Shown here: positions 42,952 to 53,995 of the stretch, piece by piece
Layout: every line of letters begins with the position of its first letter
Numbering within the stretch: the first letter of the stretch is position 1
Source: Micropterus salmoides
Taxonomy: Eukaryota; Chordata; Actinopteri; Centrarchiformes; Centrarchidae
DNA length: 64,000 bases
Direction of reading: 5' to 3'
Assembly (NCBI RefSeq): GCF_014851395.1
Contig: NW_024041039.1
Coordinates: 33,185,078 to 33,249,077, forward strand
Translations under genes and position numbers: made by a program
The notes under the pieces: generated by a model
What the model was told of the DNA's origin: nothing
Seen by the model: the letters and a program-made list of their open reading frames with translations, nothing else
Databases searched by the model: none

Positions 42952-43689
42952 GGCTATCGTGATGCAATGCCTCATGAAGACAGTTGGGTCTTTTGATCAA
43001 GAGAGTTGGAGATTTTTGATGGGACAATCAGGACTTAAGAGAGGACTTCAATTTTTAAAATATAAACAGACACCATTAATGATCAGACTTTTTTCCAAAT
43101 GATATTCAGGCTTACCATGTGCTGTGTCTGCTCTTCTGTCATGACCTTGAGAAAAATTATTTAGCCAAGCACAGCAGGAATCTCCCAGAAATTAGGTGTA
43201 GCTACAGAGCCTTGCTGTCTTTGTGAAGGAAGAAGCGGTTAAAATCAAATGATTACAACGCAATCTGAGGAAGATGAGGATGGTGTGTGTGTTTGTGTTT
43301 GTTTGAGGGTGCTTGAGGGAAAAAAGCAAGAAGATAAAAAACACCTTCTGAAAGGTTGCTAGATTTACTAAGAGGCATGAGAGGGATGTCAAAACCTGGC
43401 AGAAATTCAGACAGTAATATTCATATTAATTAGAATCTTTTTTTTTTTAAATATTAATAGTAGCACTAAATGCTTAAAAGTGCAAACAGCAGCATTTGTA
43501 GGCTAAGACACAAAACATGTACTCAGAAGCTTTATGAGGAGGAACAATGTTATAAAATTAAGTAAAACCCTGTGCATGAATCACCATCCTTTGACTTGTA
43601 GACATGAAAATGATCCAAAACAAAAGACAGGTGGCTGTACATTCAAGGCACTAATTTCAACATCAAATGAGCAAAGCTTCTTTCAATCA

Positions 43690-43772
43690 ACTTTGGCAGT
43701 ACTCACATCATCAACTCTTCTCTCATCAATATCAGACTGCTCACACTCCTGACTCCAGGAAAAATATCCAGT
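43690..43772 (-). pseudogene. Fragment matching the acidic first-exon region of the gene at 48.7-48.9 kb
   Basis: Minus-strand reading gives SQECEQSDIDERRVDDV, which aligns with NQEGEQSDVDEIRDDDI encoded at 48,725-48,790. A donor-like GAT|GTGAGTAC follows at about 43,705. The nucleotide similarity (AATATCAGACTGCTCAC versus AACATCAGACTGCTCAC on the plus strand) supports true homology. It lies just downstream of the companion gene's last exon. Confidence 0.6.
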
Positions 43773-43911
43773 AAAAGAAGGCACTGCATATAAAGTTCAA
43801 AATACACTAACACCCTCGGAGAACAGAGGTCATCCTTTTCTATGCTGATAACTTCCACTGATTTGGATTTTACTCAGTAGGTATTCATACTATCACAGAA
43901 ACAAAAGAACA

Positions 43912-43914
43912 CGT

Positions 43915-43955
<41 letters not shown>
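43912..43955. repeat. (GT)n microsatellite
   Basis: Near-perfect GT run. Confidence 0.9.
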
Positions 43956-43957
<2 letters not shown>

Positions 43958-45677
43958 ATGTGAGCTTCTCCCTCACGCAAGGTCCATCTAGAAAATACCA
44001 TTCTTGAGTTTCATTACTTTAGAGCTGGCTTTTTGTCCATTGAGCTCAAGCTTCTGGAATTCCTCAAAGGTAAATTTCAACTGCTTGGGATAGCTAAGGT
44101 TAAGAATAGATAGATTGAATAGATTGCTCCCATCAGTAAAACACAGGATCTGGTGACATCACTCCGCTGCAGGATCTTGGTTCCCTTGACTACGATGGTT
44201 GCACGCCCAACCCCGATGATGGCAATCTTCATCACTTGCATCGCAAGGTCTGCATCATGCTCCTCCACATCCTTGCAGAAGAAATTAAAAGGTGTAAGGA
44301 TGTATAAAATACATGGAGGCTGGTGCACAGGATTGAAACGGCCATATCTCCACGTGGGAAGGCTACAGAGACATGCAGCTCAAACAAAATTAAAAGCGTA
44401 CTCAATTACTTACACGGTACTGTTTGAAAAGGTCCTCCTCCTTCTCTCCAAGATAGACTATGAGGCAGTGAATGGCAATTTCTCTCAGCCTTTCAACCTG
44501 ATTCATGGAAAAAATAAATCAGGTGTTCTATAAAAATCATGACAATTTGAAAACAATTTGTGCAAGCAGAAAGGCAAGAGGGTGAGGACTCCAGCCCTTG
44601 CCTGAAAGCAAGGACCCTATTGTTATTGTATTATATTGTTTCTTTTTATTATTATACAATTTTTCAGGCTTTTCAAAATATATACATTATTCCTGCATAC
44701 TACAGACTCCAAATGTCAAAATGTAGCCACAAGTCTCATCTATAGATGTGTGTAATTTGGTTGAGCTATATTTTATACTTTTATATACTTTTCTGGGCAC
44801 CCACATGTGCACCCTATTCCTCTCCCATTCAATCCTGAATCTGCCTGCAATTGTGCAAATTGTGCAAATATGCAACTGACCTTGTGACAACCTACAATTC
44901 GCCAGGTTTCACCAACGTGGAAAACCCTGGAAACGCACATTTTATAAACGAGCCACACTGATTCGTTGCCGGATGGCGCGACAATTAAACCTCTTCTCGG
45001 TAAATATCAGTGTGTCGGTAGGAGAGAGTGGGAGAGGAGCAGTGACAGAAGTGGACACGCTCTAAGATTGTCAGAAAAAAAATCAAAGTAAGGTAATAAA
45101 TCCCTTGCGTATCGTTTTCATCTGTGACTTTCGCCCATCCTGTACACTTCACCTTCAGATCATCATTCTACAATCGCCGTGTTTGCGGAAGCCAGTAAAA
45201 CATTCACAACCCAGCAGCAAAAATCCAGACTGGATTCTGTGACTGACTGACTGGACTCCGTGAGTTATCAAACTCGTTTTTCTGTGCTATGACGTTTTTG
45301 TATTGTTGTGCCTGAGAAACTGAACCATATGACCCATTTAAGGAACCTGGTTCTTTGAGACAGAGATGCTTTTGAGTGATGGCCTCTGCAACCTCACTGA
45401 TCTGGAGAATAGATGGATAAGCAGTGTACTCATAAATAGCCTCCGCTAGTTTTCCAAGGATGTCTGGGAGTAGTGGAATTAAATCTTTTGTAGTGAGAAG
45501 TGTCCCATATTTTTTGAAGCGCTCATTGGCTGACTGAATTTGGATCTCTGTGAGGCCAGAAAAGCTGGGAATTGAAAGCTGGGAACGATGGCCTGTACTA
45601 TCTTCAGATGAGAGAATCAGTGTGTCATCTGTTGACACAGATGCGGTGCCGTCAAGATAGTGCTCCTCACAAGGCTG

Positions 45678-45708
45678 ATCAGTCATGTTGGTCACCAACA
45701 TGACTGAT
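45678..45708. repeat. 15-bp inverted repeat at the L2 5' junction
   Basis: ATCAGTCATGTTGGT (45,678-45,692), one C, then the exact reverse complement ACCAACATGACTGAT (45,694-45,708). The left arm belongs to the interrupted gene (it encodes TNMTD on the minus strand); L2 sequence starts within or just after the right arm. Confidence 0.95.
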
Positions 45709-47343
45709 ACTCCGTTATATCTATCGATCAAACCAGATGAAACTCATCAGTTAGCTAAACTTCAAATGTGCATTCAGGATATTAAAACCTGGATGACCTG
45801 TAATTTTCTAATGTTAAACTCAGATAAAACTGAAGTTATTGTTCTGGGGCCCTACCACCTCCGTGACGCATTATCTAAAGATATAGTTTCCCTTGATGGC
45901 ATCGCCCTGGCCTCCAGCACCACTGTGAGGAATCTTGGAGTTATCTTTGATCAGGACATGTCGTTCAAGTCTCACATTAAGCAAATTTCAAGGACTGCCT
46001 TTTTTCACCTATGTAATATTGCAAAAATCAGGAACATCCTGTCTAAAAATGATGCAGAAGACTAGTCCATGCATTTGTTACTTCTAGGCTGGATTACTGC
46101 AATTCCTTATTATCAGGCTGCTCGAAAAAGTCCATTAAGACTCTTCAGCTGATCCAGAATGCTGCAGCACGTGTTCTGACAGGAACCAGGAAAAAAGATC
46201 ATATTTCTCCTGTTTTAGCTTCTTTGCATTGGCTTCCAGTAAAATCCAGAATAGAATTTATAATCATTCTTCTTACCTACAAAGCTCTCAATGGTCAGGC
46301 ACCATCTTATCTTAAAGAGCTCATAGTACCTTACTATCCCACCAGAGCACTGCGCTCCCAGAATGCAGGGTTACTTGTAGTTCCTAGAGTCTCCAAAAGT
46401 AGACTAGGAGCAAGAGCGTTCAGCTATCAAGCTCCTCTCCTGTGGAACCAGGTTCCAGTTTGGGTTCAGGAGGCAGACACCATCTCCACATTTAAGAGTA
46501 GGCTGAAGACTTTCCTCTTTGATAAAGCTTATAGTTAGGGCTGGCTCAGGTTAGTCCTGAACCATCCCTTAGTTAGGGGGATTTCCTATGATGCACTGAG
46601 CTCCTCTCTCCTCTTCTTTCTCTCCCTCTGTATGCAACCTCATCCCATTATTGCATGTTACTAACACAACTTCTCCCCTTTCTGGTGGTCTTGTGCTTTC
46701 TTGTCCCTCTCCTCTCTCCTCCTATCACTTCCTGCAGGTGTTTCTGGCTCTGGAGCTGTGGAGTCTGGATCTGTGGTTGCGGGTCACCTTCTGCCCCCGT
46801 GTTCCTGCTTGACACCCTCTGCTGCAACGACTATTGTTACTAGTCCTATTGTTATTATTGTTATTATAATCATTAACATTACGACTGTTACCATTAACAC
46901 TACTGTAAATATCTGTACCATTTTTCATTTAGTCTATAGCAACATCACCTTCACTTTCTGTACCTCTGTGTGTATATTGTGTAGGCTGCCTCCCTCCCCT
47001 CTCTCTCTCCTTCCATCCCTCTCTTTTTCTCTCTGTTCCTCTCCTGCCCTCTCTCTCTCTCTCTCTCCCTCTCTCTTTCTCTCTCTCTCTCCTTCACCCC
47101 AACCAGTCGAGGCAGATGGCCGCCCACCCTGAGCCATGGTTCTGCTTGAGGTTTCTGCCTCTTAAAAGGAAGTTTTTCCTTGCCTCTGTCGCCTAGTGCT
47201 TGCTCTTGGTGGGAACTGTTGGGCTTCTGTAAATAGCATCATAGAGTACGGTCTAGACCTGCTCTTTTATGAAAAGCGCTGAGAGATAACTGTTGTTGTG
47301 ATTTGGTGCTATATAAATAAAATTGAATTGAATTGAATTGAAT
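45705..47343 (+). mobile_element. L2 LINE, 5'-truncated at the YADD box, inserted in a coding exon
   Basis: Begins at the sequence coding DDTxLYLS (L2 motif C) and continues colinearly: MTCNFLMLNSDKTEVIVLGP, NLGVIFDQDMSFKSH, RNILSKNDAE, then after a 1-nt loss near 46,063 the LDYCNSLLSGCSKKSIKT stretch. Next come LPVKSRIEFIIILLTYKALN, AFSYQAPLLWNQVPVWVQEA and the end FLFDKAYS at 46,538. The complete 3' UTR follows: TTATTATAATCATTAACATT, (CT)n at 47,040-47,090, GCGCTGAGAGATAACTG and (TTGAA)n at 47,322-47,343. At AGTACCTTACTATCCC (near 46,328) this copy lacks the CCCAGATAGCA module and so shows the empty L2 site. Few lesions: probably the youngest L2 here. Confidence 0.92.
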
Positions 47344-47767
47344 CAGTTAAGGTTAAATTTATTACAGGCTCCTGGTCCTGGAGAAACACAACCTTGATTG
47401 TGTCCTTATCCTTGAGGTCAGTTGTAGAAAAAGGGGTGAAAAACTCACCAAAATCAACATCTTTACAGTGAACACTGAAGGTTCTGGCAATGGAAAAAGC
47501 ATCACGAATGACTGAGTGAAGGTCATCCACTGTCTCAGGGATTCCAGATGGTAGTACAACTTTACGGACATCATGATCCTCAAGGATCACTCGGAGTTGA
47601 GCGGGTTGTGACATTCTGTACACAAAATGTTTGACATGTTTCAGTAATTTTTAGTAACAGCTAAATGGTAAAAATATGTTAAGAGGATATTATATTTGAC
47701 CTCCACCACATTTTATGCAAATTTGTATCATTTCATCTAAAAATCTCCAAAAAAATATGGGGACCAT

Positions 47768-48934
47768 TTATGGAACATAAATGCTGAGCTTAAGAGTCAT
47801 AATGCTTGTTTCACCAAAGATGTAAGATATCAAGGGGAACATGTCTGATAGCTCAGCTGGCTCTATGACTTTCACAGGACCGTTTTTCTCAAGCACATAG
47901 CTCCTCAGATGCTCAACTGACCAAGCAGTCAGACCTTTCACAATGAATCCAATGCTGCCCTTTACCAGACAAAACATCAAAATATTTCAATTTTGCTGTC
48001 AGTGCACACTGTCTCTTCACTCCATACACATGCATTAAACTATCATTCTCCTGTACAGCCTGAATATGCAGTGCGTGTTGTTCTTTCATTCTGGGTGGGA
48101 ATGCCCCTGTTCTCACTTCTCCATCTTGAAACTGTGACTTTTCACCTAGACAAAATCTGCAGATGTATGAACTGGAAAAGCTCTCAACAAATTCCCCCAT
48201 AGAATGGGCACCGAGATTGTCTGCAACCACACTAAACACTGTGCCTTTGACTCTTCTGCCCAATGCTGGAACATACAGTCCTTCCTCCTCTAAGTACACA
48301 AGATCTTTGAGCAGTGGCTCCAACACAGCACTGTAACCAAATCTCTTCACATCCTCAGCCTTGCACAGAATTGCTAAGAAGATTGAGTTTAGTTCAGATC
48401 TGAGCAATGAGTTACAATGGTACATCAGCTAACACACAATACACAGCTGCGATTTTGTGTTTTTTCCTGGATGTACCAAGAGGATTGCATATATCAAAGT
48501 CATGATAAATGACTTGTACACAGTTCTCTGAGTTTCTGCCTCACTCAAGATCAGGTCCTGTATATCTTTCTTGCTAAAAAGCTGAAGTACTGACTTTAGA
48601 ATGGGGACATACTGAAAGCTGCTCTCTCTACTAAGAACATACTTAATCGGTTCAATGACAGAAAACTGTTAATAAAAAACTTTCTTCTTTTGAAGGCAGA
48701 GGAAAGGAACTCTCTAATTTCAATTTATATCTCTCTTATATCATCATCTCTAATCTCATCAACATCAGACTGCTCACCCTCCTGATTAACTCCATCACTG
48801 CACTGATCTGCTTGCGAAGGGTTTTCATACCTCTTTATCACGTCATCTTTGAAGTAATCTAAAGAGTGGGGAGTACGCTTGCGATTTCTATGCGAAGCAA
48901 AGGTTAGTTGTGAAATTGCAATTTTTGAAAACAC
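47768..48934 (-). pseudogene. Transposase-like TE gene, copy 1, internally deleted
   Basis: Family of multi-copy fish proteins with a zinc-finger/acidic N-terminus and a transposase-like core. The order on the minus strand is: FASHRNRKRTPHSLDYFKDD and EGEQSDVDEIRDDDI (48,934-48,725); FSVIEPIKYVLSRESSFQYV and PILKSVLQLFSKKDIQDLIL (about 48,660-48,540); a shifted DFDICNPLGTSRKKHKIAAV; then EDVKRFGYSAVLEPLLKDL, GTVFSVVADNLGAHSMGEFV, YICRFCLGEKSQF and VKRQCALTAKLKYFDVLSG (48,425-47,960). There it jumps to the C-terminal GLTAWSVEHLRSYVLEKNG and VKVIEPAELSDMFPLI. The block holding the D-x-M-H word (present at 63,100 in copy 2) is deleted. Several frameshifts. Confidence 0.68.
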
Positions 48935-49837
48935 AGGTGACAGTTTCTTGCTTTTTCAAATGTTGACGAAGGTGTTCAAAGTAAGATAAATTATAACACA
49001 AAAAATTCAGGGAAATTTTAAGGGTTGCTCATGGAGGATGGATATTTTAGTGCAAACAAAACAATTAGTCATCATGAATTCACAATCTGTATTTTAAATA
49101 ACACAAATGAAATTACTGAAACAGCTTTCCAATCAGTATTTATCTTTTTAGCACCATTTTAACATTGTAATATATTTCTCTTTAAACATACATGTAACAT
49201 TAATCTTTTAATACACATTTAATATATCAAATTGTATTTTACATTAACAGAAGTTAAAATTAAATTGTTTTTTGATTAACTGAAAATGTTAAACTCTGAC
49301 AAGTCATGATAGTATATTGAATCAATAGGCATAATTTGTGTGTCATCCAAGCTCAATAAAATAACAATTACAAGTAAAAACAGTATCTCAGAACTTCATT
49401 TTTTATTTCACAACAATATATATTTTAAGTAATGACTAAAGGTCCCTTGAATTAGTTTTTAGAGTGCACAAACGCGAATACTGAATCACTATCTTACATT
49501 AATAATGAATCCTAGCACTGACCATCACAACACATACTCAAGTATCCACAGGCAACTGCTTTTACAAAGTACAATTTAACAGTTTTAGAGTTTATTTAAC
49601 TTTAGCGCAGATCAAAAATCACTAACTTCAGCTGATAATCATCTACTCTAAGCACAATAAAAGCATGCAACAATCAGCAAGCATGTGAGGCACATGGTGG
49701 TGAAACCCCTCAGGTGGCTGGGCAGGAGGCCAGTGATGGAGGTGATGGAGCCTCTGTAGCTTGCGGCAAAGGAGGGCAGCGGACAGATGATTAATCGTAA
49801 TTTCCTCCAAACATAAAATCAATACTTGGAAAGTTTA
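48935..49837. other. AT-rich spacer
   Basis: Probably the leader/flank of the transposase-like gene. No motif, exon or repeat that I can support. Confidence 0.45.
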
Positions 49838-50566
49838 ACAATTGTATTACATTTTTACATTTACATTTACATTTACTCATTTAGCAGACGCTTTTATCCA
49901 AAGCGACTTACATTTGAGGAACAACATACAAGCATCAACAAAGCATCAAATACAGCACGAAATCTACAACTAAAAATACATACTAGTAAGAGCACCAATC
50001 AATACTAAGAGCACATATCACATCAATGGAGGGAAAGAAGTAAGAGTTAACAAAAAAGTGCAATCAATACAAGATAGAAGTGGATAGAAGAAGGAGAGCA
50101 CAGGAAGTGCATGTTTGAGGTGTTATAAGAGTCTTGGAAGAGAGTTTCAGTTTTCAAGAGCTTCTTGAAGTTAGAGAGGGATGCCCCTGCTCTAATGGAC
50201 TTAAACTGTATGCAAGCATTAGTGACTTGAATCTGATGCTGGAGGCCATGTGTAGCCAGTGGAGGTCCCACAGTAATGTAGTGACATGAGTCCTTTTGGG
50301 CTGATCAAAAACCAGACGCACTTCTGCATTCTGAACCATTTGTATGGGTTTCAACCCACAAGCTGGAAGACCTGCTCGGAGGGTATTGCAATAGTCGAGG
50401 CGAGAGATAACCATGGCCTGTACCAGAAGCTGGGTGGCATACTGAGTGAGGTAGGGCCTGATTTTTCTGATGTTGTATAGAGCAACCTCCCCCCTTTTGC
50501 CCACGTGGTCCCTTGGCCCACACATGAGCAACCTTCTGGACCATGTTTTGAAAGGGTTAAACAATG
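49838..50566 (-). mobile_element. L2-type LINE of another subfamily, 3' fragment with (TTTACA)n tail
   Basis: Minus-strand translation: VALYNIRKIRPYLTQYATQL, MVISRLDYCNTLRAGLPACG, LKPIQMVQNAEVRLVFDQPK and LHWLHMASSIRFKSLMLAYS, which is the post-YADD region of L2-type RTs (compare RLDYCNSLLSGCSKK). The 3' end on the minus strand is AAGTCGCTTTGGATAAAAGC, GTCTGCTAAATGAGTAAATG and (TGTAAA)n, a LINE/SINE tail common in teleosts and different from the (TTGAA)n tail of the other L2 copies. Confidence 0.82.
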
Positions 50567-51570
50567 ACATTCAACAACATAGAATGAGCTGGCAGCATCC
50601 GTTCTGGCTTCTCCTATGGGAATCTGTTAGTGTGCATTTTATCATTAAACGGCACTAAATGGGTGCAGACACACAAACATCCAGTTCATCATAAAATAAG
50701 CAACAAAAATAATAAGCAACAGGACAACAAAGCACCAGGCATCTGGTTTCCCCCCAAGATGTAGTGTCAGAACAGGTCAGGTACCTGTCTTCTGGTCAAC
50801 CACCTAAGTGAGAACGCAGGTCAAAGGTCAGGCCTTTGTAGTACGGCGGACTGTAGAGAGCCTTTTCAGTCAGTGACGCTCTGTCATCTCAGTTTCGTCA
50901 GTTTCAAGTAGGTCAAGTGCACTGTTTTTCACCATGAATCATGGGAGAGATATTCATCTCTCTTTTAACCTTTGTTAATAATTAGGATCCTTTGTCTACA
51001 AAATCGTCATCACCTCTTTATGGTGATTGGTTTTGGAATAGATGGAAAAGGCTTGTACGCTGTGGGAGGGAGAGATGTACTCTCACTGTGATCACATGTC
51101 CCAGGTTTATCCTGTCTGTTCCAATTGCAGTTGAGACAGACTAGCCTTGTGCGGCCATTGAGAGCTAACCGCTTTAGCCAACAATGGTCATCTCAACATG
51201 CTTCTTGTGATGGACTGCAGAACGAAACCGACCAGTTACATGGTTAATGTAAAATTTCTAACCAGGCCTTTGCCGAATCACCAACAGAGAAATGTGTGGC
51301 ATTTGTGTAATCAATAACAGGTTTGTGTGAAAATTTCAGACCTACTGCTCGCGGATGCACTGCACCATTTACTGCTAGTTTGTCTATAACACTCTATACC
51401 ACTCTGTGCTCTGTTGGTTGGCCTTCCCCACAGTTTTCCCTTTGATGTAAAGTTGTGGGAGTGGGCAGGCGAGTAATCACAGGGGATGGTGACTCCAGCC
51501 TACAAAAGTGAATTCAAAACATAACCCAGGCTTTTGAATCACTAACAAACCAACAAACATGTTTAAAACA
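50567..51570. other. Spacer without recognisable gene
   Basis: No ORF with family resemblance and no clear repeat. Confidence 0.45.
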
Positions 51571-51849
51571 TTCAATTCAATTCAATTCAAATTAGCTTTA
51601 TTGTGTGTGTGTGTAACAACAATATAGCTAAAGCATCATACATACAACATAAGAACAATCAACCCCATACAAACTGTAACGTGTGTGTGTGTATATTAAT
51701 AGACAATTTTTTTGATTAAAAAATAATAATCTTAAATAAATAAAAAAGGAAAAAAGGAAATCAGTATCAAATGTAAAAACAAAACAATTACTAAAATATC
51801 AAACGATCAAAATAATAATAATTTGAATAATTTGTCTTTACTGTCAGGG

Positions 51850-52164
51850 CCCAGGTCTGACAGAATCTCTGCAGGAGGTTAAGGTGCTGCTACAAACCTT
51901 CTTTAGTAGGTGAGAGCAACACTAAGTCATCTGCATACAGCAGACCTCTTATCTCTGGGGTTATTAAACCTTTGTTCCAGGAAAAGTTCCATTTGCTAGA
52001 ATAGTATTGAATAGTTTTAGTATAGCCAATCTGATTTTATGGTCTGAGTATTTGATCATTTCGTTGAGGATTCCATCAATACCACAAGCCTTTTTTCCTT
52101 TCAGGAACTGGATGACTTCTGTTAATTCTTGTTCTGTTACAGGGTAATCTAGAGAGTTTTCCAT
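51850..52164 (-). pseudogene. I/jockey-group RT: start and YADD box fused by deletion
   Basis: ENSLDYPVTEQELTEVIQFL, KGKKACGIDGILNEMIKYSD and NTILANGTFPGT represent the RT entry. Directly after WNKGLIT the sequence reads PEIRGLLYADDLVLLSPTKE (motif C, near 51,925), then a stop and QHLNLLQRFCQTWALTV. Motifs A and B and the thumb are missing, so the catalytic core was deleted between the two segments. Confidence 0.8.
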
Positions 52165-52697
52165 TTCGTGAATATCTTATACTGATCATCATTTTTTGTA
52201 ATATTACTGTATAATTCATTTAAGTGATTAATCCAAGTATTTCCATCTTGGATTGCCAATTCATCCTGCTGGGTTTTGTTTAGGTTGTTCCATTTCTTCC
52301 AGAACTGGTTGGGCTCTAAGGATTCCTCAATTTCACAGAGCTTGCTGTGTTGTTCTTTCTTAGTTTTTAGGGTGTACTTGAATTGTTTCAGAGTGGCCTC
52401 ATATTGACAGCGTATGTTGTGGTTATCTGGGTCCCTATGCTTTTCATTTGATAATTTCCTTAAAGTTTTCCATAGGTTTTTGCATTCAGTGTCAAACCAT
52501 TTGTTATTGTTCATTTGTTGAGGTTTTGGTTTGGAGGCTTTCAAATTAGACAATGAAGCCAAATGATGAAATATTGAATTGATTTTGTCCACAGCAGAAT
52601 TTACACCAGAATTATTCTGGGGAAATGTTTCAGTTAGAAATAAATGAGTTAAATCATGTATGTTTTGATTTTCCAGTGCCTTTTGGTATGCCCCCAT
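52149..52697 (-). pseudogene. I/jockey-group LINE linker region
   Basis: Long open stretch with basic/hydrophilic character (NNNKWFDTECKNLWKTLRKL, NQFWKKWNNLNKTQQDELAI), typical of the segment between endonuclease and RT. NNxWFDxECK resembles the conserved W-F-D word in such linkers. Confidence 0.75.
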
Positions 52698-52756
52698 GCT
52701 GTCTGGGGTCCATCTGTATCGGTATGTGCTCTTAAACAGTTCACAGGCACCCCAGA

Positions 52757-53580
52757 CTAGATAGTGATTATGCTGTGGTCTGAGAGGGGTGTGAGGGGGC
52801 TGACTGTGAAAGCTCTGAGAGACACTGGATCTAGATCTGTAATGAAAGAATCTACTGTACTACTGCCAAGAGCTGAGCTGTAAGTGTAGTGACCCAGAGA
52901 GTCCCCTCGTAGCCTGCCGTTGACTATGTACAGACCCAGCGTACGGCAGAGCTGTAAAAGCTGCATACCGCTTGTATTAGTCAGCTTGTCAAAGCTCTTT
53001 CTAGCAGGACATTCACGGAGGGGGAAGCAGGTGCTTCCAGGTAAGTGTTTGTCTCCCTGGGTGTTCATACTGTCAGCTCTTTCCCCTGTTCGAGCGTTCA
53101 AGTCCCCACAGAGTAATACATTTCCCATAGTTTTATAATGGTTAATTTCCTCCTCAAGAATAGAGAAAATATCTGGATTGTAGTAGGGGGATTCTGATGG
53201 AGGTATATAGGTGGCACACATGTAGACGTGTTGATCAGCACAAATCATCTGTTTGTTCATTTTCAACCATATATAAGCTTCTTCTTTTTTAATAACTGTG
53301 ATGGACTGGCTCAGTTCTGATTTACACCATATAATCATGCCTCCTGAATCTCTGCCTTGGGTTATTGTGGGATTTTTTGTTGATGGTATAATAATCTAAG
53401 TGTAGCCGTGAGGACGACCAGTGGAAACATCTTCTCTGCACCATGTCTCCTGTAGAACTATGATGTCAGAGTCTTTTAACTCTCTATTCTCTACTCTCTA
53501 TCTGGATTTCTGCTCTTTAAACCAAAAGCTGATGATCTCAGACCTTGAATGTTCCAACATGTTATTGTAAACGATTTCAT
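52757..53580 (-). pseudogene. I/jockey-group LINE APE endonuclease
   Basis: Starts near 53,576 with TCWNIQGLRSSAFGLKS (N-terminal N-x-Q-G motif) and DSDIIVLQETWCREDV (catalytic E). After a stop it continues MIIWCKSELSQS, YMCATYIPPSESPYYN, NVLLCGDLNARTG (D-x-N), STVDSFITDL and TPLSDHSIITI (S-D-H). All APE signature residues are visible; one or two stops near 53,390-53,515 break the frame. Confidence 0.85.
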
Positions 53581-53995
53581 CTCCAAGTGTAATCTGTTCA
53601 AAAATTAGACAAACACCTTAAAAAACAAATAATAATAATAGTAAACTAGATATTAAAAACTAATACTAGTAACAAACGAAAATGAAAGATAAAAAAATTT
53701 TGTAAAAAGAGGAAAATAGTGTTGTAGGTAAATGAATAAAATATTAAACTTTGAGTGACATTTTAGAGTGTATCATGTGTGAAATACTGTTAAGAATTGT
53801 CCTTATATTACTATTCGTTTAAAATGATATCCAACATAGAAAATTATGAATTATTGTGATGTCTCTAAGAGGTCTCTGCTCTTCCACCATGTAGCTATAT
53901 GAGGCAAGAGCAGAGCAGGTTTAGCATGTGTAATATGTCTTTGAGTTCACCAGAGGGGGACGGGGCTGTGGCTCTTCTCACCGCTGCAGCATAGT

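Larger units (their letters stand above)
43988..47614 (-). pseudogene. 'SAMD3-like' companion gene of a TE-type family, split by an L2
   Basis: I recognise a protein family that is multi-copy in fish genomes, often annotated 'sterile alpha motif domain-containing 3-like'; its function is unknown. Visible parts on the minus strand: N-terminus MSQPAQLRVILEDHDVRKVV...PSGIPETVDDLHSVI (47,614-47,345), a ubiquitin/PB1-like start. Then TNMTDQPCEEHYLDGTASV...SVLGKLAEAIYEYTAYPS-like sequence with AITQKHLCLKEPGSLNG (45,690-45,330). An exon follows with RLREIAIHCLIVYLGEKEED and LFKQYR (about 44,497-44,414, donor GTAAGT). The last exon 44,271-43,988 starts DVEEHDADLAMQVMKIAIIG after an AG and, past a small indel near 44,100, ends ILNLSYPKQLKFTFEEFQKL...LKNGIF. 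The middle exons are missing and an L2 sits in the N-terminal coding exon, so it is dead. Confidence 0.7.
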
